A stretch of DNA of 64,000 bases from Fusobacterium varium (GCA_900637705.1 LR134390.1:930001-994000), one strand, 5' to 3'. Counted from the stretch's first letter, positions 22,224-32,157 are shown. Translations and numbers: made by a program. Notes: generated by a model from the letters alone, not told the origin.

Positions 22224-23403
22224 ATGGCAAAAAAATAGTTTTAGCAGGAGCATGTCGTACAGCAATTGGATCTATGGGTGGAGCGCTAAGTGGAGTTTCA
22301 GCACCAGATTTAGGAGCAATAGTAATAAAAGAAGCTTTAAATAGAGCAGGAGTTCCTGCTGAGAAAGTAGATCATGTATATATGGGATGTGTAATTCAGG
22401 CAGGGTTAGGGCAAAACGTAGCTCGTCAATCTTCTCTAAAAGCAGGGATACCAGTGGAAACACCTGCAGTAACAATCAATGTAGTTTGTGGTTCAGGATT
22501 AAATGCAGTAAATATGGCAGCAGCAATGATTCAAGCTGGTGAAGCTGATATTGTTGTAGCTGGAGGAACTGAAAATATGTCAGCAGCTCCTTACTTATTA
22601 AATAAAGGTCGTTTTGGATATCGTTTAGGAAATGCAGAAATTATTGACTCAATGGTAAATGATGCATTATGGGACGCATTTAATCATTATCATATGGGAA
22701 TAACAGCAGAAAATATTTGTGATCAATGGGGATTAACAAGAGAGCAACTAGATGAGTTTGCAGCAGCAAGTCAACAAAAGCTGTAAAAGCTCAAGAAGAA
22801 GGAAAATTTGATGATGAAATAGTTCCAGTAGTAATAAAGGGTAAAAAAGGAGATATTGTAGTTTCTAAAGATGAAGGACCAAGAGCTGGTACTACAGCTG
22901 AGGGAATTGCTAGATTAAAACCAGCATTTAAAAAAGATGGAATGGTTACAGCAGCTAATGCTTCAAGTATTAATGATGGTGCAGCAGCAATAGTTGTAAT
23001 GAGTGAAGAAAAAGCTAAAGAACTTGGAGTTACTCCAATGGCTACTTGGGTAGCTGGAGCTCTAGGTGGAGTAGATCCAAAGATTATGGGAATTGGACCA
23101 GTAGCTTCTACTAAAAAAGTATTAGCAAAAACTGGAATGACAATAAATGATTTTGATTTAATTGAAGCCAATGAAGCTTTCGCAGCTCAATCACTTGCTG
23201 TAGGGCATGATCTTGGATTTGATACAACTAAATTAAATGTAAATGGAGGAGCTATTGCTCTAGGACACCCAGTAGGAGCTTCAGGATGTCGTATTCTTGT
23301 AACACTTCTTCATGAAATGGCTAAACGTGACGTGAAAACTGGTCTAGCTACACTTTGTATCGGTGGTGGAATGGGATGTTCTACTATTGTTAAAAGAGAT
23401 TAG
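22224..23403 (+). CDS. thlA: Acetyl-CoA acetyltransferase (thiolase), frameshifted twice
   Basis: Reconstructed length 393 residues, normal for the family. It condenses two acetyl-CoA to acetoacetyl-CoA, the first step toward butyrate. Active Cys lies in [14 protein letters not shown] (about 88), with [11 protein letters not shown] and the second Cys in CIGGGMGCS at the end. Breaks: the A run 22229-22235 is one short, so the fifth codon reads as stop, and another base is lost at 22776-22779. ATG 22224 follows GGAGG at 10 bases. Crotonase and 3-hydroxybutyryl-CoA dehydrogenase genes follow on the same strand. The bcd-etfBA genes of the pathway are not in this window. Confidence 0.92.
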
Positions 23404-23506
23404 TCTTATTCTTAAATAAAAATATAACATTCAATTTTAAATATAGTGGATAAGGGCATGATTATGCTCTTATCCTAATTTAATGAAATTATGGGAGGTT
23501 TGTTTA

Positions 23507-24283
23507 ATGAATTATATTACATATGAACAAGATGGATTTGTAGGAATCATAACTATTAATCGTCCAAAAGCTTTAAATGCTCTTAACAGTGAGGTTTTAA
23601 AAGAATTAGATGCTTGTTTAGATGGAGTAAATCTAGAAACTACTAGAGCTCTTATACTTACAGGTTCTGGTGAAAAATCATTTGTTGCTGGTGCAGATAT
23701 CGGAGAAATGAGTACTTTAACTAAGGCTGAAGGAGAAGCTTTTGGAAAAATAGGAAATGATGTTTTCAGAAAACTAGAAACTTTCCCTATACCAGTAATA
23801 GCTGCTGTAAATGGATTTGCACTTGGTGGAGGGTGTGAAATATCTATGAGCTGTGATATTAGAATATGTTCTGACAATGCATTGTTTGGACAACCAGAAG
23901 TAGGATTAGGAATAACTCCAGGATTTGGAGGAACTCAAAGACTTGCTCGTATTATAGGAGTGGGAAAAGCTAAAGAAATGATATATGCTGCAACTAATAT
24001 AAAAGCTGATGAAGCTCTAAGAATTGGATTAGTAAATGCTGTATATCCTTTAGAAGAGTTAATGCCAGCAGCTAAAAAATTAGCTGGGAAAATTGCTAAA
24101 AATGCTCCAATTGCAGTTCGTGCTTGTAAAAAGGCTATAAATGAAGGGCTAGATGTAGACATGGATAAAGCAATAGTTATTGAAGAAAAACTATTTGGAA
24201 ACTGTTTTGAAAGTGAAGACCAAAAAGAAGGAATGGCAGCATTCTTAGAAAAAAGAAAAGTAGAAGGATTTAAAAATAAGTAA
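23507..24283 (+). CDS. crt: 3-hydroxybutyryl-CoA dehydratase (crotonase)
   Basis: 258 residues. It removes water from 3-hydroxybutyryl-CoA to give crotonyl-CoA. Crotonase motifs are intact: FVAGADIGEM (about 63-72), NGFALGGGCEISMSCDIRI (about 100-120) with the oxyanion-hole glycines, and the catalytic Glu regions around PEVGLGITPGFGGTQRL. ATG 23507 follows GGGAGG; an in-frame start upstream (23483) has no ribosome site. It lies between thl and hbd, fixing its role in butyrate or crotonyl-CoA metabolism. Confidence 0.93.
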   Translation: MNYITYEQDGFVGIITINRPKALNALNSEVLKELDACLDGVNLETTRALILTGSGEKSFVAGADIGEMSTLTKAEGEAFGKIGNDVFRKLETFPIPVIAAVNGFALGGGCEISMSCDIRICSDNALFGQPEVGLGITPGFGGTQRLARIIGVGKAKEMIYAATNIKADEALRIGLVNAVYPLEELMPAAKKLAGKIAKNAPIAVRACKKAINEGLDVDMDKAIVIEEKLFGNCFESEDQKEGMAAFLEKRKVEGFKNK

Positions 24284-24379
24284 TTATAAAAAAGTCTTTA
24301 ATTTTCAATTATAGAGTTTCTCTATATATAATTTAATTGAATTAAAATATAATATAATCAATTTTAGGAGGATGTAATT

Positions 24380-25219
24380 ATGAAAGTAGGAATAATCGGA
24401 GCAGGAACAATGGGATCAGGTATTGCACAAGCTTTTGCACAAACTGAAGGATATTCAGTAGCTCTTTGTGATATTAATGAAGAATTTGCAGCAAAAGGGA
24501 AAGCTAAAATTGCTAAAGGATTTGAAAAAAGAATAGCTAAAGGAAAAATGGAACAAGCAGCAGCAGATGCTATTCTAGCTAAAATAACTACTGGAACAAA
24601 AGAAATTTGTGCAGATTGTGACTTAATAATTGAAGCTGCGATTGAAAATATGGCTATTAAAAAACAAACTTTTAAAGAATTACAATCTATTTGTAAAGCA
24701 GATGCTATGTTTGCTACAAACACTTCTTCATTATCAATAACAGAAATTGGTGCAGGATTAGACAGACCAGTTATTGGAATGCATTTCTTTAATCCAGCTC
24801 CAGTAATGAAGCTTGTTGAAGTTATTGCAGGATTAAATACACCAGCTGAAATGGTAGAAAAAGTAAAAGCTATATCTGAAGAAATTGGAAAAACTCCAGT
24901 TCAAGTAGAAGAAGCTGCAGGATTCGTAGTAAATAGAGTATTGATTCCTATGATTAATGAAGCTGTTGGAATATATGCTGATGGTGTTGCTTCTGTAGAA
25001 GGAATAGACGCTGCTATGAAATTAGGAGCTAATCACCCAATGGGGCCTCTAGCTCTAGGAGATTTAATAGGATTAGATGTATGTCTTGCTATTATGGAAG
25101 TTCTTCAATCTGAAACTGGTGACTCTAAATACAGACCTCATCCATTATTAAGAAAAATGGTAAGAGGTGGAAAACTTGGTCAAAAAACTGGTAAAGGATT
25201 CTACGATTATAGTAAATAA
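24380..25219 (+). CDS. hbd: 3-hydroxybutyryl-CoA dehydrogenase
   Basis: 279 residues. It reduces acetoacetyl-CoA to 3-hydroxybutyryl-CoA with NAD(P)H. The N-terminal Rossmann motif is [16 protein letters not shown], the substrate and catalytic signature is [17 protein letters not shown] (about 135-151), and the C-terminal domain carries [15 protein letters not shown] and [20 protein letters not shown] lies 8 bases before ATG. A strong terminator follows, closing the thl-crt-hbd cluster. Confidence 0.95.
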   Translation: MKVGIIGAGTMGSGIAQAFAQTEGYSVALCDINEEFAAKGKAKIAKGFEKRIAKGKMEQAAADAILAKITTGTKEICADCDLIIEAAIENMAIKKQTFKELQSICKADAMFATNTSSLSITEIGAGLDRPVIGMHFFNPAPVMKLVEVIAGLNTPAEMVEKVKAISEEIGKTPVQVEEAAGFVVNRVLIPMINEAVGIYADGVASVEGIDAAMKLGANHPMGPLALGDLIGLDVCLAIMEVLQSETGDSKYRPHPLLRKMVRGGKLGQKTGKGFYDYSK

Positions 25220-25230
25220 TTGAGTAATAA

Positions 25231-25262
25231 AAAATGGTCTTGAACTCAGGACCATTTTTTTT
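25231..25262 (+). terminator. Terminator of the thl-crt-hbd cluster
   Basis: AAAATGGTC (25231-25239) pairs with GACCATTTT (25250-25258), followed by eight T in total. Confidence 0.8.
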
Positions 25263-25495
25263 ATTAAAATATTGTTTTCCCTTTAAAGTATCTCTTGAAT
25301 CTCCTCTTAAAATTTAGTGAAATGATATTAATTAAGATGCTTTATAGAATGTAGTTATAATATTATTTTTACCCAATTATATAACTTTATTTTAAAAAGC
25401 ACAATATAAAATTTGATTTAAAGGCAAAAAAAGTGATAGAAGTAAAAAAAGTGATGATAAAAAAAGAAATATATGTATTTTAGTATAATTTTATA

Positions 25496-25524
25496 TTGAC
25501 AAGAATGAAAATATGGGGTATATA
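25496..25524 (+). promoter_or_regulatory. Predicted promoter of the flavoprotein reductase gene
   Basis: TTGACA (25496-25501), 17-base spacer, TATATA (25519-25524), 41 bases before the start codon. The rest of the 345-base gap from 25220 holds the hbd terminator and AT-rich DNA with no ORF. Confidence 0.6.
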
Positions 25525-25564
25525 GGTTAGTAACAAGGGTTAACTATAAAAAAGGAGGAAAAGT

Positions 25565-27329
25565 ATGGGGAAAAAAAGTTTTTTTAGTTTAATACTTTCT
25601 TTAATGGTAGCATTGAGTTTTACAATATTTTCAGCAGAAGCTGTTTTTAAACCTGGAAAGTATTTAGGAAGTTATGAAGGATATGGAGGGCCTGTAAAAG
25701 TAGAAGTAACTACATCAAAAGACAGAATTGAAAATGTAGTTATTATAGAGCATAAAGAGAGCAAGGGAATAAGCGATCATGCCATAGAAAGCCTGCCAAA
25801 AGAAATTGTAGCCAATCAAAGTGTCGCTGTAGACTATGTAGCTGGAGCATCAAAATCAAGTAAGGCTATAATAGAAGCAACTAAGGAAGCATTAAAATTT
25901 TCTGGAGTATCTATAGCTGCTATATCTAAACCAGTTGCAAAAAAAGCTGTAGAGAATATTATATTAGATAAAGAAGCAGAAGTAATAGTAGTAGGAGCTG
26001 GAGGAGCAGGTCTTGCAGCAGGTGTATCTGCTTATGAGAATGGGGCTAAATCAGTTATAATACTTGAAAAAATGCCTATAATAGGAGGAAATACTATTCG
26101 TGCAGGAGGAGCATATAATGCAGTGAATCCTAAAAAACAAAAAGCACAAGGAATAGAAGATTCAATAGATAAACATTTTACTCAAACTTATGAAGGTGGA
26201 AATAAAGTTGCTAATCCAAAGTTAGTTAGAACTCTTGTAGAAAATGCTATGAGTGGAGTAGACTGGCTTGAGGGACTAGGAATGAAATGGAATGAAAAAA
26301 TAGGTTCAGTTGTGGGTTCAATGTGGCCAAGGACTAATCAGGCAACTGATCCATTGGGAACAGGATATATAAATACTTTGGAAAAAGCATTTTTACAGCA
26401 TGGAGGAAAAATATATACAAATACCAAAGTTGTAGGAATATTAAAAAAGATAATAGGGTAATTGGAGTAACTGCAATAGGAGCAGATGGAAAAGAAGTAG
26501 AATTTACTGGTAAAAAAGGAGTAATACTTGCAAGTGGAGGGTATGCTGCTAACAGTGAAATGGTTCGTGAGTTTCTCTCTGATGGTGTTTATACAAAGGA
26601 TAAACTTCCTGCTGGAATAGAAAATACAAATCACCCAGGAGCAACAGGAGAAGTTATTAAGATGGCTTTAGATGCTGGAGCAGATGTCATAGATATGAAA
26701 CATATTCAATTGCTTCCAATGCCAGCAGATAGATTTGGACCAACTATCAATGTGGAAAATGTTATTTTTGTAAATAAAGATGGAAATCGTTATGTAAGAG
26801 AAGATGGAAGAAGAGATGAAATAAGTTTGGCTACATTTGCTCAAAAAGATGGACAATATTATATGATAAATGATTCTAAAATAATATCTCAAGACAGAAA
26901 AACTACATCTGCTGAGGATTTAGATGAGCTTATTAGAAAAAATACAGTAGTTGAAGCTCCTACATTAGAGGAATTAGCTAAAAAAATAAATATTCCAGCA
27001 GCTGCACTTGTAGCAACTGTAAATAAATTTAATGAATCTGTTGATAAAAAATCAGATGAATTTGGAAGAGATATATGGGAAAATAAAATAGATAAGGGAC
27101 CTTTCTATGCAACATTACGTTTTCCTGCATTACATCATACTATGGGTGGAATAAAAATAAATGAAAATGCAGAGGTAATAGGAAAAGATGGAAAGATTGT
27201 ACCAGGATTATTTGCAGCAGGAGAAGTTACTGGGGAATACATGGTGCTAACAGGCTTGGTGGAAATGCTATAGCTGATATCATTGTTTTTGGAAGAATTG
27301 CTGGTAAAAATGCTGCTAATGCAAAATAA
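25565..27329 (+). CDS. Exported flavocytochrome-type reductase (fumarate/urocanate reductase family), frameshifted twice
   Basis: Reconstructed length 588 residues. A signal peptide (about 1-26) precedes an FMN-binding domain (about 30-115) whose DYVAGASKS matches the motif at which FMN is covalently attached to Ser/Thr by ApbE. The main FAD_binding_2 domain starts VIVVGAGGAGLAAGVSA (about 140) and ends FAAGEVTG then, after the break, GANRLGGNA. HHTMGG is the conserved His region. Related enzymes reduce fumarate, urocanate or other enoates in the cell envelope as electron acceptors; the substrate cannot be told here. Breaks: one base lost in the A run 26443-26448 and one G in 27232-27235. Own promoter and terminator. 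Confidence 0.85.
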
Positions 27330-27350
27330 AAATTGAATAAAAATTAAATT

Positions 27351-27405
27351 AGTGGGTAACAAAAAATATAAAGTAATATTTTTATTTATAAGTTGCCCAC
27401 TTTTA
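27351..27405 (+). terminator. Probable terminator of the flavoprotein gene
   Basis: AGTGGGTAAC (27351-27360) pairs with GTTGCCCACT (27392-27401) with one G-T pair and a 31-base loop, followed by a short T tract. Confidence 0.55.
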
Positions 27406-27564
27406 TATTTGTTTTGAAAAAAATATATTATTTAATAAAAAAATAAAAAAATACTTTAATTTTTTTAAGAAATATACTATACTTATCTTACAGAATATTG
27501 CTATTACCATCTATAATATGGTACTAAACTCAAAAAATATTAATTTATAAAGTGGAGGAATCAA

Positions 27565-28245
27565 ATGGAAAAAGTTTATCAAGGAAAGACTAAAGATGTC
27601 TACAAATTAGAAAATGGAAATTTCTTACTTGAATTCAAAGATGACTGTACAGGGAAAGATGGGGTATTTGATCCAGGTGAAAACTCAGTAGGGTTAAAAA
27701 TAGAAGGGATAGGAAAAGCTAATTTAAAAATGTCTATTCACTTTTTTGAGATATTAAATAGAGCAGGAATAAAAACTCATTATATATCTGCAGATATGGA
27801 AAAAGGAACTATGGAAGTGGTACCAGCAAAACCTTTTGGAAAAGGACTTGAAGTAATATGCCGTTTTAAAGCTGTAGGAAGTTTTTATCGTCGTTATAAT
27901 GAATATGTGGTAGAAGGAGGAGATTTGCCTGCTTATGTAGAAACTACATTTAAAAATGATGCTTTAGGAGATCCTCTTGTAACCAAAGATGGATTAGTAG
28001 TTCTTAATGTAATGACTTCTGAGCAGTATGATTCAATGAAGGAAAGAACACAACAGATTTCTACAATAGTGAGAGATACTTTAGCTGAAAAAGGACTTGA
28101 TCTTTATGATATTAAATTTGAGTTTGGAATAGATAAAGATGGAGAAGTTATCCTTATAGATGAAATAGCTTCTGGAAATATGCGTGTGTATAAAGCAGGA
28201 AAAATAATTGATCCTATGGATTTAACAGAAATGGTATTTGCGTAA
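27565..28245 (+). CDS. purC: SAICAR synthetase
   Basis: 226 residues, near the usual size. It joins aspartate to CAIR with ATP in purine synthesis. The N-terminus [17 protein letters not shown] carries the phosphate-binding lysine loop, [15 protein letters not shown] (about 93-107) is the family signature, and [14 protein letters not shown] is the metal and substrate site near the C-terminus. GGAGG precedes ATG. It is not next to other purine genes here, and I see no purine riboswitch in the 235 bases upstream. Confidence 0.88.
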   Translation: MEKVYQGKTKDVYKLENGNFLLEFKDDCTGKDGVFDPGENSVGLKIEGIGKANLKMSIHFFEILNRAGIKTHYISADMEKGTMEVVPAKPFGKGLEVICRFKAVGSFYRRYNEYVVEGGDLPAYVETTFKNDALGDPLVTKDGLVVLNVMTSEQYDSMKERTQQISTIVRDTLAEKGLDLYDIKFEFGIDKDGEVILIDEIASGNMRVYKAGKIIDPMDLTEMVFA

Positions 28246-28373
28246 AATTTAGCTAAGATAAATTATAATAAAAAATTAGCAGAAGGTTAATAGAAATAAA
28301 AATTACAAAATTATTCTAGCCAAAAATTATTAAATAAAAAATTAAATAATTCAGGAAATAATATATTTTTACT

Positions 28374-28402
28374 TTGACAGTTTTGGTGTAAAAAATTAAA
28401 AT
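28374..28402 (+). promoter_or_regulatory. Predicted promoter upstream of the rpsT leader
   Basis: TTGACA (28374-28379), 17 bases, TAAAAT (28397-28402). A further extended -10 (TGCTAAAAT) lies at about 28428-28436. Confidence 0.45.
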
Positions 28403-28442
28403 TTTACTTTTATTTTTTGAAATAATATGCTAAAATAATGAT

Positions 28443-28516
28443 GGTCCATTGTACAAGAAGATGTGTCTCTTTTGTAGCTTAACTTAAACAAATTAAAATT
28501 ACTTCTTGTCACCACT
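28443..28516 (+). ncRNA. Candidate structured RNA or leader element before rpsT
   Basis: ACAAGAAG pairs perfectly with CTTCTTGT, enclosing about 40 bases, and GGT/ACC can extend the outer end. Two promoter-like sequences lie just upstream and a third directly downstream, so this stretch may be a separate small RNA or part of a long rpsT 5' leader. No T tract follows it. No known family recognised. Confidence 0.35.
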
Positions 28517-28519
28517 AGG

Positions 28520-28548
28520 TTGACATTTTGTTTAATTTATGATATCAT
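28520..28548 (+). promoter_or_regulatory. Predicted rpsT promoter
   Basis: TTGACA (28520-28525), 17-base spacer, TATCAT (28543-28548), 45 bases before the rpsT start. Confidence 0.65.
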
Positions 28549-28593
28549 CTTATGGAAAAATGTAATTTTTAAAATTTCTAGGAGGTTTTTAAT

Positions 28594-28854
28594 TTGGCAC
28601 ATTCAAGATCAGCTAAAAAGAGAATATTAGTAGCAGAGAGAAACAGAGAAAGAAATCAAGCAGTAAAATCTAGAGTTAAAACTATGACTAAAAAAGTTTT
28701 AACAACTGTAGATACTAAAGATTTAGAAGCTTCAAAAACAGCTTTATCAGTAGCTTACAAAGAGTTAGATAAAGCAGTAAGCAAAGGAATCATGAAGAAA
28801 AATACAGCATCTAGAAAGAAAGCAAGATTAGCTGCTAAAGTAAACGCGCTATAA
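28594..28854 (+). CDS. rpsT: 30S ribosomal protein S20
   Basis: 86 residues, very basic, almost entirely helical, binding 16S rRNA early in small-subunit assembly. AHSRSAKKRILVAERNRERNQAVKSR is the standard S20 start. It begins with TTG at 28594 behind AGGAGG, a non-AUG start as in many S20 genes. It has a dedicated promoter and its own terminator, so it is monocistronic. Confidence 0.96.
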   Translation: MAHSRSAKKRILVAERNRERNQAVKSRVKTMTKKVLTTVDTKDLEASKTALSVAYKELDKAVSKGIMKKNTASRKKARLAAKVNAL

Positions 28855-28870
28855 TTCTTAGTATGTTTGA

Positions 28871-28898
28871 GGGTATCCAGATGTGGATATCCTTTTTT
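28871..28898 (+). terminator. rpsT terminator
   Basis: GGGTATCC (28871-28878) pairs with GGATATCC (28885-28892), one G-T pair, six-base loop, followed by six T. Confidence 0.8.
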
Positions 28899-28932
28899 CT
28901 TTATAAAATAAAGTATTCAGAAGGAGCAGAGA

Positions 28933-29439
28933 ATGATAAAATTAATTGTATTAGATGTAGATGGAACTTTGACTGATGGCAAGCTCTATATAGATGATAA
29001 AGATAATAGTTTGAAGGCATTTGATGTAAAAGATGGATTTGCAATAGCTCAATGGATAAAATATGGAGGGCTTGTTGCTATTATTACTGGAAAGACTTCT
29101 GTAATAGTCAAACGAAGAGCAGAAGAATTGGGAATACAAGAATTAGTACAGGGGGCTGGGAATAAAGTAGCTGAATTAAAAAAAATATTAGCTAAATATA
29201 AAATATCACTAGAAGAAACGGCTTATATGGGTGATGATATAAATGATTTAGGGGTGATGTCTATTGTAGGAATGTCAGCAGCTCCTAAAAATGCAGTAAA
29301 AGAAGTTTTGGAAAGAGTAAATTTTGTTTCTTCAAAAGTTGGTGGAGATGGAGCTGTAAGAGAATTTTTTGAAAAAATAATGAAAGAGAATAATGTATGG
29401 AGTAAAGTAATAGAAAAATATCTTAATGAAGGGAAATAG
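28933..29439 (+). CDS. kdsC: KdsC-type HAD phosphatase (Kdo 8-phosphate phosphatase)
   Basis: 168 residues, typical. It removes phosphate from Kdo 8-phosphate in the lipopolysaccharide pathway. HAD motif 1 is LDVDGTLTDG (about 6-15), motif 2 IITGKTS (about 55), and motif 4 MGDDINDLGVM (about 99); GGDGAVREF near the C-terminus is specific to KdsC and its sialic-acid relatives. The activity is inferred from family. Fits an organism with an outer membrane. A terminator follows. Confidence 0.85.
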   Translation: MIKLIVLDVDGTLTDGKLYIDDKDNSLKAFDVKDGFAIAQWIKYGGLVAIITGKTSVIVKRRAEELGIQELVQGAGNKVAELKKILAKYKISLEETAYMGDDINDLGVMSIVGMSAAPKNAVKEVLERVNFVSSKVGGDGAVREFFEKIMKENNVWSKVIEKYLNEGK

Positions 29440-29459
29440 TAAGGGCAGTATAAATAAAA

Positions 29460-29489
29460 ACAGAACTCAATGGAGAGTTCTGTTTTTTT
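29460..29489 (+). terminator. kdsC terminator
   Basis: ACAGAACTC (29460-29468) pairs with GAGTTCTGT (29474-29482), five-base loop, followed by seven T. Confidence 0.8.
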
Positions 29490-29507
29490 AATATCTTTAA
29501 ATATATT

Positions 29508-29828
29508 TTAAGCTGTTATAACGTCCAAGTGCGAGAATTTTTCACAAAGTTCTTTGTAATTTTGTTTTAAGTATTTGAATTCTTCTTTTAGCTCCTTAGA
29601 GGCATTTTCAATTGATACAAGGCTTTTGACATCTTTACCACATTCTTTTACTATATTAGAAAAAAGAACATAAAGGAAAGCTAATGTGGTAGCTTTAATA
29701 CCATTGAAGTCTATAACAACACTATCTCCTTTTTTTATTTTCCTAGCAACCATAGAACATAATTGTAGAGCTTTCTTAGGAGATACAAGGACAGAAGTTT
29801 CAAAAATTTTGCTTAATACAAGATTCAT
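29508..29828 (-). CDS. STAS-like (DUF4325) domain protein
   Basis: 106 residues. GDSVVIDFNGIKATTLAFLYVLFSNIV (about 35-60) is the STAS-like DUF4325 core. Such domains resemble anti-sigma-factor antagonists and often partner with histidine-kinase-like ATPases, but no such partner is adjacent; a SpoIIE-type phosphatase lies at 52956. AAAGGAGG precedes the ATG on the minus strand. No signal peptide. The exact role is unknown. Confidence 0.7.
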   Translation of the reverse strand: MNLVLSKIFETSVLVSPKKALQLCSMVARKIKKGDSVVIDFNGIKATTLAFLYVLFSNIVKECGKDVKSLVSIENASKELKEEFKYLKQNYKELCEKFSHLDVITA

Positions 29829-29947
29829 GATAGAACCCTCCTTTGTTATTATTATAATAAATCTTCCCTCACTTATATTATATATAGAAATTATAAAAAA
29901 GTCAAACTATAAAAATTCGCATTTTACTGTAAAATAGTACGTTTGTT

Positions 29948-30418
29948 TTATTCTGGGTAAACAGCTTTTCCTTTCAATTTACCATCTGAATAATAATATT
30001 TCCAAGTACCTGTGGGAATGCCATTTTTAAAATATCCTCTTACTTGTAGATTGCCATTTTCATGATAAAGAAAATAATCACCATTATCATTACCATTAAT
30101 ATAAGAAGTTTGCATAACTTTTAAACCATTTTCTTGATAGATAACATATTTTCCATTTAATTTACCATCTTTCCAGTTTTCTATAGATTTTAAAGCTCCA
30201 TTTGGAAAGAAAGTTACCCATTTACCATCAGGCTTTCCATTACTGTAATAGATTCTATCTTTTTTATCTATTACTTTTCCTGTAAAAGGAGTATTTTCAT
30301 TGAAATAATATGTAATACCATTTTCCTCTCTCATTTTTGAAATATCTGCTGTATTAGGAGCAGATAAGCCAGCTAAAGATATCGTTAAAAACATTGATAA
30401 AATTAAAATTTTTTTCAT
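29948..30418 (-). CDS. Exported MORN-repeat (YwqK-type) protein
   Basis: 156 residues. A Sec signal (about 1-20, ending LAGLSA) is followed by MORN_2 repeats such as YYSNGKPDGKWVTFFPNG, GKYVIYQENGLK and FLYHENGNLQVRGYF. Unlike the lipoprotein at 145-825 it has no lipobox Cys, so it is probably periplasmic. I start at the ATG at 30418, because AGGTGA is well spaced before it; a TTG two codons upstream is less likely. The function of these repeats in bacteria is not established. Divergent from pepA. Confidence 0.78.
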   Translation of the reverse strand: MKKILILSMFLTISLAGLSAPNTADISKMREENGITYYFNENTPFTGKVIDKKDRIYYSNGKPDGKWVTFFPNGALKSIENWKDGKLNGKYVIYQENGLKVMQTSYINGNDNGDYFLYHENGNLQVRGYFKNGIPTGTWKYYYSDGKLKGKAVYPE

Positions 30419-30547
30419 TTTCAATCACCTACTACTTTATTTTACCGTGTTTTAAAAAAAAATCAATAGATATTTACATTGAAATAAAAAAAATAAAATG
30501 ATAGACTAATAGAAACAAGATTAATTTATTGAAATGGAGGTATGAAA

Positions 30548-31972
30548 ATGAGTTTAGAGATAATAGAAAAAATAGAAGGGATATATTCTAAAACAGTTTC
30601 TCTTGTCAGTGAAGGTGATTTCAGATTATGTGAATACATTTCTGATAAAAATAAAATATTTATAGAAAAAGTAATGGAAAAAAATTCTTTTACAGGGAAA
30701 AAAGGTGAAAAATTAGAAGTTTCATTTTTAGAAGGAGAGGCTTTAGTAACAATACTATTTTTAGGAATAGGGAAAAAAGAAAATATGAATAGAGATATCA
30801 TGAGAGAAGTTATATATAATGGTTTGAAAGATGTAACTGGAGATATTCTTATTGGAAGCGAAGATAAGGAATTAATAGATATTGAAGTGATTGGAGAGGT
30901 AGCAGAGCATATAGACTATAAATTTGATAAATATATGAGTGAAAAAAAAGATAAGAAGTTAAATATTTATTATTTTATGGAGAAAAATGATATTAATATT
31001 ATTGAAGGAAAAGAATTGGGAAAAATAATAAATATTGTAAGAGATTTAATAAATGAACCAGCCTGTGTGATAACTCCAGAAAAATTAGCAGAGGAAGCTG
31101 AGAAATTAGGTAAAGAATTCGGATTTGAAGTAGAAATAATGGACGAAAAAGAGGCTGAAAAATTAGGAATGAAAGCATTTCTTGCAGTAGGAAGAGCTTC
31201 TATTAATAGACCAAAGGTTATAGTAATGAGATACAATGGAGATAGTGAAAGTGAAAAAAGAATAGGATTGGTAGGAAAAGGATTAACTTATGATACAGGA
31301 GGACTTTCTTTAAAACCTACATCTAGCATGCTGGATATGAAAACAGATATGGGAGGTGCAGCTACTGTAATAGGAACTATGTGTGCTCTTGGAAAAATGA
31401 AAATTAGAAGAAATGTTACAGCAGTAGTAGCTGCCTGTGAAAATGCAATAGGTTCAAATGCTTATAGACCTGGAGATATTATTGGAAGTATGAATGGAAA
31501 AACAATAGAGATAACTAATACAGATGCTGAAGGAAGACTAACTTTAGCTGATGCTTTAACTTACATAATAAGAAAAGAAAATGTAGATGAAGTAATTGAT
31601 GCAGCGACTTTAACAGGGGCAATAATGGTAGCTTTAGGAGATAATGTAACTGGAGTATTTTCAAATTCAGATGAAAATTATAAAAAATTAGAGGCTGCTG
31701 GAAAATATTGGGGAGAAAAATATTGGCAAATGCCAATTTTTGAAGAATATAGGGATATAATAAAATCAGATGTAGCAGATTTAAAAAATAGTGCTGGAAG
31801 ATTAGCAGGATCTATTACAGCAGCTAAATTTTTAGAGGAATTTATAGAAGAAAAACCATGGATGCACTTGGACATAGCAGGAACAGCATTTAGTGAAAAA
31901 AATGGAAAATATTTTAAAAAAGGTGCAACTGGACAGGTAGTAAGAACTTTATATTCATATATAAAAGGGTAA
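30548..31972 (+). CDS. pepA: Leucyl aminopeptidase (M17)
   Basis: 474 residues. A cytosolic two-metal aminopeptidase that removes N-terminal residues such as Leu, usually as a hexamer. The catalytic domain has GKGLTYDTGGLSLKP (about 236-250), KTDMGGAATVIG and NTDAEGRLTLADAL, which supply the metal ligands and the active Lys and Arg. GGAGGT lies 7 bases before ATG 30548; an ATG two codons earlier is too close. Fits peptide fermentation by fusobacteria. Confidence 0.93.
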   Translation: MSLEIIEKIEGIYSKTVSLVSEGDFRLCEYISDKNKIFIEKVMEKNSFTGKKGEKLEVSFLEGEALVTILFLGIGKKENMNRDIMREVIYNGLKDVTGDILIGSEDKELIDIEVIGEVAEHIDYKFDKYMSEKKDKKLNIYYFMEKNDINIIEGKELGKIINIVRDLINEPACVITPEKLAEEAEKLGKEFGFEVEIMDEKEAEKLGMKAFLAVGRASINRPKVIVMRYNGDSESEKRIGLVGKGLTYDTGGLSLKPTSSMLDMKTDMGGAATVIGTMCALGKMKIRRNVTAVVAACENAIGSNAYRPGDIIGSMNGKTIEITNTDAEGRLTLADALTYIIRKENVDEVIDAATLTGAIMVALGDNVTGVFSNSDENYKKLEAAGKYWGEKYWQMPIFEEYRDIIKSDVADLKNSAGRLAGSITAAKFLEEFIEEKPWMHLDIAGTAFSEKNGKYFKKGATGQVVRTLYSYIKG

Positions 31973-32072
31973 AAAAGTATTTACCAATGAAAGGTAAATG
32001 TGATATAATGAAGAAAAATATCTAAATATAAAATAAAACATATAATATATTGTGGGAACTTTGGAGGAAAGG

Positions 32073-32150
32073 ATGGAAAATAGTTATTCTTTGCAACTTA
32101 TGATTGTCATTACATTGATGATGGTTTATAAGATTTCATTTATGGTTTAA
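32073..32150 (+). CDS. Putative 25-residue membrane peptide
   Basis: A short ORF, MENSYSLQLMIVITLMMVYK and five more residues, with one strongly hydrophobic stretch from residue 8 to 25. TTGGAGG lies 6 bases before the ATG, and a good terminator begins 8 bases after the stop. These two signals together support expression. No family recognised; it may be a small membrane regulator or a toxin-like peptide, which is speculation. Confidence 0.45.
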   Translation: MENSYSLQLMIVITLMMVYKISFMV

Positions 32151-32157
32151 AAAGTTA

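Noticed and set aside
27330-27564. Purine riboswitch upstream of purC
   Set aside because: The conserved junction sequences of the purine aptamer are absent; only the preceding gene's terminator is clear.
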